64,000 bases of DNA from Nematostella vectensis (GCF_932526225.1 NC_064042.1:10244540-10308539), one strand, 5' to 3'; counted from the stretch's first letter, positions 47,429-62,400 are shown. The notes: generated by a model from the sequence alone, not told the origin. Program-made: numbers and translations.

Positions 47429-50400
47429 GTAAGTGTTCGTGCTAAATTCATCATACAACTGTTCTTATATTTTCTCGTTCTTGTAAGGTCTTATTTTACT
47501 CTGCCTTTTCTTAATCTACGTGTCCAAGCTAATAACTACTTTATATTTTTAAGTATAAAAAGGATTAAGCTATTGTATATCAGAATTCCGATGGCTTTAT
47601 TTAACGATTTGTCACATTTCCTATTGTTTTGGTATCTTAGTGAACCGCAAGATTTTAACGATTATATCGAGAGAAATATAAACAACATCTTCTAAACACT
47701 TTTGTCAACACAGAAGCTCACTTCTATATGTAAAGCTTATTTATTTGGGTAAAGAAATGTTGGACCGAAACGTTTTTCATGAGCTCATTTCATTTGGGAT
47801 TATTGTTCACTGGAATCAACCAGTTGAATTCAATCTTTGTACACATGAATGATTTAGATGCTATCAGACAACAATAGAGAGACCCTGTAGATTTCGTAGT
47901 TCATGAAGTACAACTGTTCTTGCTCTTTAATTTTCTTAACACAAGTTATGATAAATTTGAAAAATCCACTATAGCATTGTATGAGCTTTTTTCTCAGAAC
48001 TTATTAAGTAATAAATATTTTTCTCTTAGATACAAAATTGTCTGATTGTAAATAGGTAATAAGTAACTGTTTGTAATTAGCTGTTTGTTACATTAGCATA
48101 GCTATTCTAAAAAGATCTTTTATGTTTTCGTTATTTATATTCCTCCCTTTACTGATTTAGAATCCATTTAATATCTACTCACACTTAATTATTAGTGTAT
48201 CAGTATATTGTATATGGAATTAACAACAACACTAATAATATGTCAGGGGAGGGGACAATTTTTTCCATGTTCACTTTTCTAAAAGTTAAAGTTCTAAAAG
48301 TAAAAGTAGCAATCTTACCAGTTTACTACGGTTGACGCGTCATTTTACACGTCTTTGTTTTTACAAATTGCGCTATCCTTTTTACGCATAAAGGACACAA
48401 AAATAAATCTAGAAGGAAGAGTGCATGGATTCTTTACAGCAGGAAGCGTTTCAAGCGAAGTCAATTTGTTTGTTTACAATAATTAGATGTATATGTTGCA
48501 TATCGATGGCGGCCTATTACTTTATACGATGTCTTCCTCGCGTTATCTTAGATCAGCGGCGTAGCCAGGATTTTTAACAGGAGGGGGCCCAAAAGGTCCT
48601 TTCAAGACATTTTCTCCTGTATTTTAGATAATGTCTCATACATTTACTGTATTTTTGGCTGCTAGAAGGGGGGGCCCGGGCCCCCTGGCTACGCCCCTGT
48701 AGATTGTTCCTATGTTTGTTTAATAAGCTTTTCCCTTGATGTATACCTTTTGATTGGCCACGAACAGCTCAAGATATTTCAAGCGATATTCTGTTCCTTT
48801 ACAGAAGTGAGTTCAAATTATATTTCCAATAAGAGTCACAGTGTTGCGTATTTTAGCTTGTCTTGTCTACGAAGAAGATTACTCGGTTTCATTAGATTTC
48901 TCATATTTGAGTCATCATCCTACAGTGTAACACATAGGCACTCGCTGAATTTGTGAGCTGCACGATTTCTGCGAGTGCGAGTGGCTTTACTCTCGATTGC
49001 CTTATTAAAAGTGCAAGAGTCGATTGTCTTGTGTCGCGTTTTTAATGTGGACTCGAACACTCGCAATTGGAGGTTGTGATACTTGATACCTGTACTGTAC
49101 CTGTCAATTACATATCTTCGATTATTTTTAATGGAAAATGCAAAAAAAAGTTTTAAAAATTATAAAAGCATTTAGTCTATTGAGAGTTACTTTGACAACG
49201 TGACTGATAATTTAGAGTGGATGGCCTGTTAAATAGCACAGGTTCTAATGGATTATTTTGTCTCTTGTTGGTTGATTTTTTCGTCGGCCCAACTGAACTG
49301 GTGTGACTATCACTTGAACCTAGAGCAATACCACCCCCTTCCCTATCAGAATACAGTAAATACAAAAAGCCCAAATAGTCATGTCCGCGAACCAGAAGAA
49401 TGAATACAATACACCAAAAACTGGAAATTGTCTTAAATTAGACTTCTTCAGGGCAGACTGAATAAACCATCCCCTATCAGCTTATCTGTAGCTAAAGCCC
49501 TGACTAACTGACAAGTATTTGTCAGATTTTAGATAAATGTAGCCTACAGGGCATGTGTTCTGACCTCTGTCACACAATGCATTCAAGCTCATTAAGAAAT
49601 TGAGTCCTTTTAATATGGGTATTTTTGCTTGTTCTACAGAGCGATAGAAGCCCAGAAATGGAGACCGCAAATGGACATGGCACACTGCCTGTCGATGGAG
49701 ACATGTCTGACACAAAGCAGCCAATGCAACCCTTACTTGCACAACCAGGGAAAAGCACGCCTGGAAAGGTAAAGGAATGGAAGCAGCATTAAACTGTGAC
49801 ACACACTATGGCCACCAGTGCTTTAAGAAAGTTACGCAATTAGCAGTTTTTTTTTTACCTTGTAGCAAGAGTTTTTATGTGTTGTTGTATATCTGATATA
49901 CAGTACATACAGAAGCTGGAATGCATACTGTATATCACTGATGTGTGTTCTGATTAACCTTGTTTCAGCTTGATAGCCTTCCTAAGGAGGAACTCATTAA
50001 ATTTGTCAAAAAGCAAATGGCATTATTGAAACAATCAAGATCAAAGTGTGAAGGTATTGATTCATCAAAATAACATACTGTACAAACTGTACGTGGCATA
50101 AAATAAAATACATTGAATTTTAATGTTTGAGTCTCCTAAAAATTGTAAGAGAGATGGAAGTTTTCTTGCTTTTAAATAGAAGGGTATCAACACGGTAATA
50201 CTGTAGTAACCTAAAATGCTTTACCCAGAATTAAGCTCTCAGCTCAACCAGGAGAAGGAGGAGATCCAAAGGCTTGAAGCAGAGAAGTCTTCCTGGCTTG
50301 CACGTGGGGTACATGCTGAGTTTGAGAAAAAGAACAAGGTGAATGATTTAAGAATCCTCCATAATGATCCATAGAACATTGTGGTCAGAGGCCTGGCCCA

Positions 50401-53400
50401 TATTCAAAGGGGTTCTGAAGAACCCCCACTTGACTGTAAGGTCTGCTGTCATGAAGGAAAATTAAGTATCACTGTGAGCTAGGACAAGCTAAATAGGTAA
50501 AAGAACCCTCCCCCCTTCCTTAAAATCCTGGCTTCAGGTCTGGCGGTATGGTGCAAGAAAAATTAGGGGTTGAGGGTAGGGAACAGGAAAATGGAAGAGA
50601 CGCTATTACAATTTTCAGAGACTCCCAGTGCGTCTCCTTATCTTTTCACTCCCCTTTCATTCTTCGAATTCCTATTATTTAACTCCTGCTGCACGACAGA
50701 TCATGATGAAAGAAGAAGAGCTAAAAATGGCAGCTGAGCTTGGAAAAAAGATGCTGGCTGAAAATGATGATATAAAAATGAAATACGGAGAGCTCAGCAG
50801 AGAACACGAAGAAGTAGTTAAAGTAAGATTCTAATAAACTTTTTCAATACAAGGCAAATGAACTACAGTATTCATATCTAGATCGGATGTGACGAAGTGA
50901 GAGGAGGGGAAGCTTGTATAAGTAAAAACAGGCAAATGGATTATTCACATCGAGAGTGGTTGTGGTCAAGTGAGAGGAGGGTGGTACTTGTGCAAGTAGA
51001 AACACAGGCAAATGAACTACAGTATTCACACCTAGATCAGATGTGATGAAGTGAGAGGAGGGGAAAATGGATTATTCACATCTACTGTAGAGGGTGTGGT
51101 CAAGTGAGAGGGGGGGACTTGTACAAGTAGAAACACATGCAAATGAACTATTTGCATCTCATACAGGGGACCTATGTGCACAATGATTTTGATATGGGTG
51201 ATAATTACAGCAGAATTAATGTATTTTTTTCTCATGTGAAGTCAATATCGGTGAAACCCTGATATGACTACATGGCAAGGAACTGAAAAATTGCATTGTT
51301 ATAAATCAAGAATATTGTTAAATTTAGATTATTTTCCATACATTTGATGGTTGATTGTGCCATATTATTATACAGTATCAAGTTCATCGAGATTCCACTG
51401 TATATGTGAGCATTAAAGGGAAATTTATTGTGTGTATTATTTCATCAGGAACTAGATGAAGAAATCACAAGAGTAACAACAGACAGGAATAACCTACGAA
51501 CATCCCTGAAAACCTTACAGGCCAAGTACGAACAAGCCATGCAAAAGAACAAGGTATTGCCCACTGCTACTGATAATTAGGCGACCCAGTCATTAGGCAA
51601 CTGTCCACTAGGCAGCCATCCTAAGTTATTAGGCCTACAGTAATAATCAGATACCCAACTCTCTGGGGGTGGGGGGGGGAGGGCTCTCCAGGAAAGTAGA
51701 CAGGGGTGATTGTCCTACTACTATTCCTTAGGGAGTTTTTAAGGGTTTTTCTGATTCTGCTATCACTTATGGGTTAAAAGTTCCTTCAACTACACCCAAT
51801 TTGCTATTTCTTACGGGTCAGAATTCCAGTTGACCACACCTGAAGTGCTACCCTTAGTCTTAAAATTCATTTTGCTGATCATAACCCTGTCTGTTTTTAT
51901 CAGTGCCCCCCCCCCCCCTGGGCCCAGCTCACTGCCATTCTTATTATAATCTTTATTAACATGTTGGATTCATTTTAGGAGTATGAGATAGCTATTGACA
52001 GGCAAGGGTCTGATGATGAAAAAAAGCTGGAGCAAAAACAGGCAGATAATAAGATGCTACTACAAAAAATTCAGGTCAGAAAACTATTTTATATCATGAT
52101 TCCATGAAATTGTTTACTAAACAGTAAGATGAATCAAAATTAAGATATATGGGCAGTTCTTTGTTACGGACATTACATTCAGAAGACAATTTTTGTGATT
52201 TGTCCCCTTGTGATTTAAAAATCAGGGCTTCTGGAATTGCGCGCTTGTGCGGAAGTGCGTAATTTGGCTTTTTCCGCGTAATCCGCGTAATCCCCCGTAA
52301 TTTGGTTAAAATTTTGAAAGACAAAACATTTAATTGCACAGCTGATATGTTCTTTTAGGGTTTTTACCTCTATTTCTCGTAAAAAAAGAGAGATATTCTT
52401 CGTAAGAGTGCGATGTTTCAAACTGAGTTCTTTGCTAAACCGCGAAGGCCTAGGACTAATAATACCTTTTTTAATTGGCTGGTGGCTAGGAGCCAATGAA
52501 AACTTGCCTAAGATATTTTCAAATAAAAAAAAAAACTTTTTTAAGTTATTTCGTGCTTTCCTTCGGTACAAAATGTAGTTTGGGCGTAACAGTTGATATT
52601 CTGTGTAATTTAGCGCGTAATTCCGTAAAGAATCCTGCAAAATTTTGATTTTTAAAGAAAAATGTATTGCAAAATCCCGCTTAATTTAGCGCGTAATGAT
52701 TGATTTTCCGCGTAATTTAGCATGTTATTTAGCAAAGAATCCTGCATAATTTTGAGTTTTTTTTCCGCGTAATTCCAGAAGCCCTGAAAAATATATGAGT
52801 TTAAGCCAAATCTCTGGTGGTAAAACAAAAGTTAGTTATGAGATAAAGCTTCAGTTAAATTGGTGAGAAATAAGGCCTTCAGTCTAAATTGTTATTTGTG
52901 TGAAGATATGGTGTTACGGACGTTACAGTAAAATCCCTTGCTTCTTCAAATTCGCAATTAAATGCAAAATTCCTGTAATGTATTTTATATGGTTACTTTA
53001 AAGACATTTTAAAATGAAGCATCTTTACAGCCAATAAAAATATTTATTATCTCTTTTTTGTAGTGAAAGCAAATGCATTGTAACATCTGTAACACTATTT
53101 GTGTAACGTTCGTAACGCTAATAGTGTAACATCCTTAACACATTTACAACTACAAAATAAACACATAGCCAAAATATCTTTGCATAAACTGTGCACCCCC
53201 TAACTAATTTAGAAGATTGCCAGAGCTCATGAGAAGATTCCTGTTCTGTTGGTTTTAAAGAAAACAAAACTGTGTTTTTTTTTAACATTTTTTATTTTAC
53301 TTCCGTAACGAAAACAAAAAAAACAAAAAATGTACATTATCACACCCCCACACCTTGACAGAGACTGCTTATCATGAAACAACTCCATATTATTAAAAGG

Positions 53401-56400
53401 TATTTACAAATATCACCATTTTGTTCTGTCATTTTCATTTTTATTGTTGTGTAAAAACATGCCAATTTGAGCTACATAAAAGTCTTGAATATTTTGACCC
53501 AAGGGTACCCCCCTGCGTAATCATCTGGCCCAAATTCTGTGTTTTTGACAAACTCAAGTATTTTAGGTATGATTTATTGCAATTGTTTTTAAACTATGCT
53601 GCTTTTTAAAAAGAGCATTTTATTTATACTTCTCATGTGGAATTGCCCATATATTGATTTCCTACTGTACCACCTCTTTCAAGAATTCTTGATCTGCCCC
53701 TGGACAGGAATTCCCCATCCCAACTTACAAGTACTACATTAGTAAATTGTCTTGCATATATGGTAATGGATTTGTTTTTTGCCATAATCATATTATACCA
53801 AATATTGCAATATTTAAAATTTCCTATCTCTGTCTTATAGAAACTCCAGGCTGAAAGAGAGCAAAATCAGTCGACAATAGAGAAACAGGATCAAGAGAAG
53901 AGCAAGTTAACTCAAACCTGCAGGGACTTGAAAGCCAAGCTAGACACCTTACGTGCTGAGCTGAAGAAATTGAAAGAGAAAAGAAAGACTCCTGATGATA
54001 AAGCCATGGAAGAACTAAACATGGAAAATCAGGTATAGCCGGGCCGTAGCATGGGATGGGGCACTGGGGGCATGTGCCTCCCCCCCCCCCCCAATTTAAA
54101 AATAATATATAAGGAACTGACAAGTAGGGGCCTGGATCTGTCCTCCCTTCCCAATGTTTTATTATGTTTCTGTATCCCCCCCCCCCCCCCCCCCCCAAAT
54201 GATTTAGGGCCTGCTATGGCTGTGTAAAGTCAGACCTGCAAAATCAGGTTAATTCAAGCCTGTAGCCAGATGGCTTGTAGGTTTAGAGGAGCCACTCCAA
54301 ATCAGGTTAAGTTAGACCTGTCGTCAAGGTTTTTGCAAGTTTGGGTGAACCAACCAACTTGGTTAGAATGCTGAAGGGAAATTACGTTAACGAGATAAAA
54401 AGATGCCGCCTTTTAAAGCAAAATGATGCTTGTTTGTAGGGCTGGACAATTCATGTGTTTAAAAGGCTTTGTTATCATTTTTACAAATGAAACCAGACTT
54501 ATTTTGCATCCACTGCTGTAGACAACTGAAGACTAAGGTCCAATCATTCCATGTTTAGAAACTGCGAGAAAATCTGGAACAGTTTTCTGTGGAGCGGGAG
54601 GATATGATTAAGGTTCTCAAGTCCTTCAAGGAGCAACTCAAAGTCAAGGAGCAGAACAACCAGGTAGGCTTGAAGGCAGGCCCAGGGTGTAAAAAAAAAC
54701 CCAGCTAGTCTTTTTCCTCTTTTTTTTTTTTACTGAGCCTTTTGGCTTGAACATCCAGGTCCACGTTAACATTGATGAACATAGCATCCTATTTATGTTC
54801 CCGATCCTGCATTTTATAAGCCTGTGTTGGGGGATGTAAAATAGCTGTTTGGTTTGGTTTGGCCCATGGTGCTGTACATACAGTACCATCTTCAGTGTTT
54901 ACAAGTATTAACACTTGATGGATGAACACTAAACAAAGAAGTACTGAAAAAAAAGAAGTCAGCCACATTGATAAAAAAATTTCTAAACATCTACTGGAAA
55001 CTTGTCTTCCATACTGTAGCTCCCACAACATCTGTTACTTTAATTATTTGATCTTTTGTAAGCTAATTACTGTGTCTTCTAAATACAGGAATTGCAGTCT
55101 CAGCTTGCTGTACTTCAGAAAGTAAAAAATGAAGTCTCCAGTAAACCCAGTACTTCCCAGAAACCTAGAAAGCCAGTGACAGCAGCTAGGAACTCAAATC
55201 AGTCTACAGACACCTTGATCCAGGAAAATGAAGAACTTAGAGGAAGCATTGAGGTGAGGGATTGCTTTGTAAATTGCCTAATAAGAAAGATGGTAATGAA
55301 CACAAGATTGTTTTTTTATTCGCATTCTAAAAGAAAAAAGTGTGTGTTAAAGCCGCATTGTCACCAGTTTACTTCCGGAGGTCCGACGGAGACCTCAACC
55401 TTTAAAAGACAAAAGAATCTATTTGAATCCGAGATATTTAACAGGCCATCCGCTCTAAATTATCAATCACATCATCAAAGAAACTTCCAATAGACACACT
55501 GCTTTCAATATTTTGAAATATTTTTCGCGTTTTCCGTTAAAGATCATCGGATATTGTTAGGTAATCGACCGGAAGTAAACTGGTGACAATGCGGCTTTAA
55601 AATCTATAAATCCTTTGTTGTTTTTTGTTTGCCTTTGAAGAAAGTGGTGAACACTAAAGCGCCACCTTCTTCAAATATATGAGGGTGTATCTGAAATAAC
55701 AGCACAAATGTGCACAAATTCTAGAGGAATTTCTCCCTTATGATTATTATAAACTTTTTTTTTTTTAAATTTTAGAGCTTGTCCAGTGAGATTGAGATAA
55801 AAAGTGCGGAAAATGAACATTTGCGTAATGCCCTGGACACCTTGCACATGGAGTTTGAAGGCAGAGACTTGACCAACAAGGTATAGTTTGTCCAGATCCA
55901 ACACCAGTTGTCCCTTACGGGTCTAGGTACCCTGTGTATGCAATAATCAGGCCCTTATTCCATATAAATACCTGGATTCCTGGTGCTCGAATGGTGTTGA
56001 AAAGGCAAACAATTGGCCAATATGTCTAGATCCTACACTAGGTCACTAGGTACCCCTTAAAATAGATAAAATAAATCTGTCTTATTCAAAAAGAGCGCAG
56101 ATGCAGTACGTGGTTGAGTTGTATGCATAGAGGGCGCCTCAAGCAGCCGCCATACAACTTATATCTGACCAATGGAAATTAAAACTAAGGATTAAAATTG
56201 TTGATTTTTATAGTCTTGGCCCTTATGTCCCTAAAGTATTTGGTCGGTACATGGCTTTGTACATTCGCTTCTAAGTCTCTTGTTCTCTTTTAATTTAAGG
56301 GTTTTAATTTTAGGGTTTTGTTTCCTACCTTTCTATACGAGATGGAAGTACAATGTCCGATATCACGAAGTGTTGTACGGAGTTGTGTACTAATCACATT

Positions 56401-59400
56401 TAATCAGCCCAATCCATCTTAATGCCCCTTGTTTTCTACATTGTCATCTTGCACAAGTTTAACAACTTTTATACAAAGCGTATCCGGTAGAATTCACATC
56501 GTCTCATGGTTGCTCTATTGTAAATGACTTTGTTAGATTTCCTATCTTTTTAAGTCTTTAGAGAGAGAATACGAAATGTGGCTCGTGCCTAATTTGCCAT
56601 TATTTGCCATTTATTCTCGAAGCATGTTTTATTTGCACTTCAATAAATCTCTTTTGTAAACCCATCAAGGATAATCCGATATATATTTTTTAATACAGCC
56701 ACAACCCAGCAGACAATGTAAGAATAATATTTGATAGCACATTCCTTTCCAATTCTCATGGATTTGAAGTTTTTCCTAGAAATGTTCATGACTCTTGATG
56801 TTTTATGTGCACGTTTTCTATAAATTTAATTTCCTATAAATATTCATCCACATGTATTTGCAATTGTTCCTAGGAATGTTTACGATTTTGCAGTATTTGT
56901 ACGCTTTCTATAAATTTAATTTACTAGAAATATTCATCCACATGTATTTTCAATTTTTCCTAGAAATGTTAAGGATTTTGGAGTATTTGTGCGCTTTCTA
57001 TAAATTACAGTACATTTCCTAAAAATATTCATTCGCATGTATCTGCAATTGTTCAACTTTGCCTTTTTCCTATAAAGCACATTTTCTTTCTTGGTGAATT
57101 TGCATGTATTCACAATAATAATTCCTAGAAATATTCGTGAATTCCCATATATGTATTCGCAGTTCCTAGAGATGCATGCATTGCACGTTTCCTTTAAAGT
57201 AATTTCCCTATGGTAACATTATCACTCTGCACATTTCCTGGACATTCATATACAAAGCACTTTTCCTGGAACGTTTCCTGGAACACCTTGGTTGAAGGTG
57301 TGTGTTTTGCCTCCAGGATACAGAGCTTGAGCTTGAAGCTGTCTTGAAGGAACGCGACGAAAATAAGTTTTATGTGAAGGTAAAAGCACGCGAATAAATG
57401 CGGCTAAGACGTCCCCTTTCGATCTCAAAAAAAAGGTTTTTCGTGGTTTATCTAAAAGGTGCTGGGTGTAATTGTACTAATTTTTCTAACAACATCTTCT
57501 TCTGCGCGTAATAATTTTATAGTTTTATAACCCATTGATTCGAACTTAACCATCTCAAATGTTATTTTAATGCTGTTATGTCGGTCTGTCCGTCTGTAAA
57601 GTTAATTGCCCTGTTTTCGGTATCTTTGTTTTGCTTTCTTTAAAAAGCCGTAACGCGATATTTGATAATTTTTTTTCTTTTTAGGAGCTTTGCGACGAGT
57701 TAGATAAAGTGAAGGCGGAGAAAGAGAAGGCTGTCAAAGCAATCAAGACGCTGAAAATCACACACGAGGTAACAAATATGCACAGAGACACATATGAAAA
57801 AAACTCCCAATTACTTATTGTTACCATATTTAAATAACAGGTGCGCAGGAGAATATGCTGTAAATACAAGTTTTCAGACGGGAAAATATTGGCGGGAAAA
57901 ATTTTATGCGCGCGTGGCCTTCCTTGGAAACAGAGCATTAGCAGAGCAGTAGAACCGCCTAATAACGAATCTCCTTTGAGCGGCAACCTCTATATAAAGA
58001 CTTTTAAAAATTCCCAATATCATAGTCTTCAGTCAAACTCCAAAGATAAAACCTTCATAAAGTGGGCACATCAATATGCTTTGCTGCTTTGCTCTGCCAG
58101 TCTCTGGGTGGTAATCTTTGGTTACCAATCGGAAAGTTACTCGGTCACTCGGTACCATTTGGAAATGTCTGGATAATATTCTTGAAAGATTTGCTCATAT
58201 CATGGTTATATACGGACTCTCTTATATCATGGTTATTCATGGTTCGCCTATGTCATTGGTATATTCGGTGGTTTCTCGGTACTGTACAGAAAATTTCAGG
58301 GTATTATTCGACACTGTTCACGGCCACTCGGTACAATACGAAAAATTATAGCGTGTATTATTCGAAACAGACTCTGGTATTTGAGGATCTATCGGTTCAT
58401 TCTGGAATCTCCAGCTAAAACTCTTGACAGACTCGGTACTTATCAATGGTCAATTGGTACCATTTGGGAATGTCTGGGTAATATTCGTGGTAGACTCGGT
58501 ACTTATTAACGGTCATTGGTACCATTAGGGAATGTTCGGGTAATATTCGTGATAGACTCGGTACTTATCAATTATCAATTAGTACCATTTGGGGAAGGTC
58601 CGGGAAATATTCGTCGTAGACTTTGCTCTATATTTAGGATTAAGAATAACGCTATACCCTTGGTGTTAGAGGTTAGAGCCACTTATTTTCCACTCTTATT
58701 TTCTGAATTGTGTCTTCGCACATTCTTTTACACTCCTTCCCTTCTTCCATTCCAGTATTCTATTCTTTCCATGTCATTTTTTCCACGTAAATTTTGCCCT
58801 GCTTACAACTTAATGTTGATGTTTTAGGAGACTAAGAAACAACTTAGCTCTCTTACAAACCTTCGCAATCAGCTCCAATCCTCACTAAGAACTACGAGTC
58901 TTGAGAAAAAACGCCTTCTTCTTGATAATAAGGTACCGTAGATGGATTTCGCGAGTTACCCAAGCGTCATTGCGGATATCTTTTACACGTGTGTCAACCA
59001 AACGCATACGTCATCCTTTTTGTAACATTGCTTTGGTGATATATATATTTTTTAAACTAATATTTCCACCGCTTTTCGTTACTTTTATAAAGCAGTCATT
59101 TGACATTCGCTTTTCTGCACTGACAATGTTTTCTGGAGTAAGTTTATATTTTTTATTTCATTGATTTGGTGCTATATTTTGTTAACGATTAGTCGCTCGC
59201 GTTTTCGTTGATTTATTAAGATCTTCCACTTCTTCATCTCACGCTAATTTCATCATCCGCTTGGGACGATGGGGATGGCATATTGCTCCCAGGGATCCAG
59301 TTGATAGCACGGAGGTATAGCCTCTCTGAATGGACTACCCTGGGATAATATGATTAATTTAATTTTAAATAAAGGTGTCTATGTCTACGTCGATGTCTAT

Positions 59401-62400
59401 GTCTGTGTTGTGTTTTCTGGTACAGCATGAAGTAGGGGGTATGACACGAAGAAATCGAAAGGGGGGCTTGCAACCCCCACAATCCCCCCCCCTACATCCG
59501 AGACACTGCTGTTTTTTGAAGTCATTTTATTGTTATGTGTTGATGTTATTCATCTACTGAGTACCACTAAACATTTTTATTGTAGAAGCTGAAGTTGAAG
59601 CTTAAAGAGATCAGTACTTCACAGGAGGATCTGACCAGAGTGTCGGCAAAGGTAAACGTAGTGTTCTCGTAACCACTCTCCATGCATTGCACATATTGTG
59701 TCAGCGCCCGGAGTTGAGACATGTATCGAGCTCGACGTTGACTTGTATCATACCTAATCTCATACAGAATCTCTCTTTTATCAGCTAAATTTATGATTTA
59801 AGGGACTATTTTTGTCATAAATATGTTCATCTATTTATGTATTATGTACACAGGATGTGAAAAAGAGGTTGGCGGTCATGAAGGTGGAAAAAGACGAGGT
59901 CGAGGGATCTCTGAGAGAAGCCAGGAAGGAGATTCAGGCGGCAGAAGAGAAGAATAAGGTAAACTTCATGGTTCATTTGGGAAAGATATTTTACAATGTA
60001 TGATTATTGTTCTTGCTGATAATGGTGATGATGATGATATGGCGGTGATTGTGGTGTTGATGGTGATAGAGATGTTAATAATGATGATGATGATATGATG
60101 GTGATGGTTGTGGTGATGATAATGACGACTACGACGACGATGATTATGATGATGTTGATGATGATGATGATGATGATGGCGATGCTGCTGATGTTGATGA
60201 TGATGATGGCGATGCTGCTGCTATGACGAAAGCGACGATTGTGACTATCGTGTCATCTCAACGTGTTGTCTTTACAAGAATAATACTGTTTCTTTTTGTG
60301 ATAGTCATGATAGGGAAAATGAGGATTGTGGAGTTATGACTGATGATGATGATGATGATATTGTTGATGATGAAAGCAAAGATGGTGATGATGTAAAACG
60401 ATGATGGTGACAATGACGACGACGATAATTATGATTATGACGATGTTGATGATGACAACAATGATGATGGTGCGATGACGATAATGTTTATGATAACGAT
60501 GATGTTAATGATGATGTTAACCTTGTTTGTAGGAATTGATGTCCGAATTCCAAAAGGTGTACTCAGATAACGAATCCCTTCAGAAGAGAGTGAGTGAGTT
60601 GGAGGAGCACCAGAAAGTCATAGAAGAGACGAATGAGGTGAGAGCCCATTTAAATGGTCGTTTTTAATGGCATTTGCTGGTTGTTCTACAGATACAGGCC
60701 CGTATCCAAGGGGGGTGCAGGGGGTGCGAACGGCCGGCCGAATGTCCACTGTTGGTTCTCAATAGACGAGCTGTAGAAAAAACTATAAAGCATAAGCTAG
60801 ATCACTTTAATTTGTAACCAGAGTGGGGGGTGGTCAGATTTTTATCAGAGAACTCCCTCCCCCCCCCCCCCCCCCCCCCGCAAAAAAGTTTTCGGGTTTC
60901 GCACCCCCCGAAGAAAAATCCTGGGTACGGGCCTGAGATAACTTCTGTTTTCCTCCTTGAAGTGGGGTTATCTACATAATGGATCCTTTGTTCGAATTAG
61001 ACTCTGAAAAAGCAACACGAGACGGTTCTGTTTGAGAAGGACGAACTTACGCTTACCATCAAGACGTTACAGGAGGAATTCAACACGATGCTACAGGAAT
61101 ACGAGGTGAGAAAGGCACAACTATGTAGATCACCTACTCAGCCTAGGAAATGGCATTCTGACTGGGTTCCCTGTGGTTAGATGTGTGGAATATGAGCTAG
61201 TCCCAGACCCCATGCTTTCTAACAGTTCGCATCCGGTGAAAACGGCATCCGGTGAGGACGGTATCCGGAGAGATTGCTACGGATTAGGCCGCCCTAACCC
61301 TTTCTGTCCTATTTTGATACTTATTTAAGTGCCCTGGTATAATTTGCTGTTAATAGAAATTAAAGGCTAAGATGGAAAACTTGCCAACCGAGATGGATGG
61401 TCAATCTTCCAATGGAATACCCAAGCAACATCAGGTATATTTAATGAGCTACTGTCAGCAGTCCTTTTTTATGCAGCAAAATACTAAATTTATATCGTTT
61501 TCAGTACATACGTTTTTCAATATTGAATAAAAATAATGGCTGATAAGGGCAATTTAATGACGAACTCCAGCGAACCAATCGCCATACCAGGATAAAGTTC
61601 TTAATTCTACCATGTCCTTTTACTTTTGTTTAACTCTTAGAGCTTTCATCTCGGGGCATTTGCAGGCATGATCTATACATTACTCCACATGCTCCTAATT
61701 CGTAATTTTATTACAGGACGAAGCAGAGAAAGAGAAAGCGGCTAACCTCATCCGGGACCTTAGGGAGGAACTCAAGCTCAGTGTCGTGAGAGAACAGGTG
61801 ATGTCAAGTGCTTGGGTAATTCGATAAAATGATTGGCTGTTACTGGTATGATTGACAATGTATAAGCTCGATGTCCTAAACGAACAGGTGATATCACGTG
61901 ATGGGGGTAATACGGTAAAATGATTTAATGCTAGTGGTATGATTGACAACGTATGAGCTCAATATCCATAAACCTTTATGTCTCATGATGGCATGATGGG
62001 GTGATTCGATAAAGTTTTTGGCTGCTACTGGTTTTATTGACAGTATATGAGTCCAGTGTCCTGAGAGAACAGTTTATGTCTGGTGATGGGTTAAATGATT
62101 GGCTGCTAGTGGGATGATTGACAACGTATGCTTTATTCTCTCTGTAGGAACTGAAAGCGGAACTGGAAGTAAAGAACAAGACTGAGGCCGAGTCTGATAA
62201 GATAAAGGTAACTAGGCCTGAAAATTAGTCTGATTCATTTGAGTAGTTCAAGTGTGGGTCTTTTGGTCATTGCCAGAAGGTGGGGTGGGAAAGGAAATCA
62301 CCCCCGAGGGATTTTATTTTCTGGAATTGAACCACTCAGCATTTGATTCCCCGTCGACGCACGAGTCACGCATGCATTGCTTGAATCATTCAGGAAAAAC

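Larger units (their letters stand above)
47429..49639. other. GCC2 first intron (inferred)
   Basis: AT-rich, 2.2 kb. It contains an inverted-repeat element (48554-48699), a diverged relative of the TTAA element (49180-49320) and the dispersed repeat shared with the array spacer (about 49405-49462). Short frames such as 47417-47695 arise from reading through the donor. No other gene seen. Confidence 0.45.
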
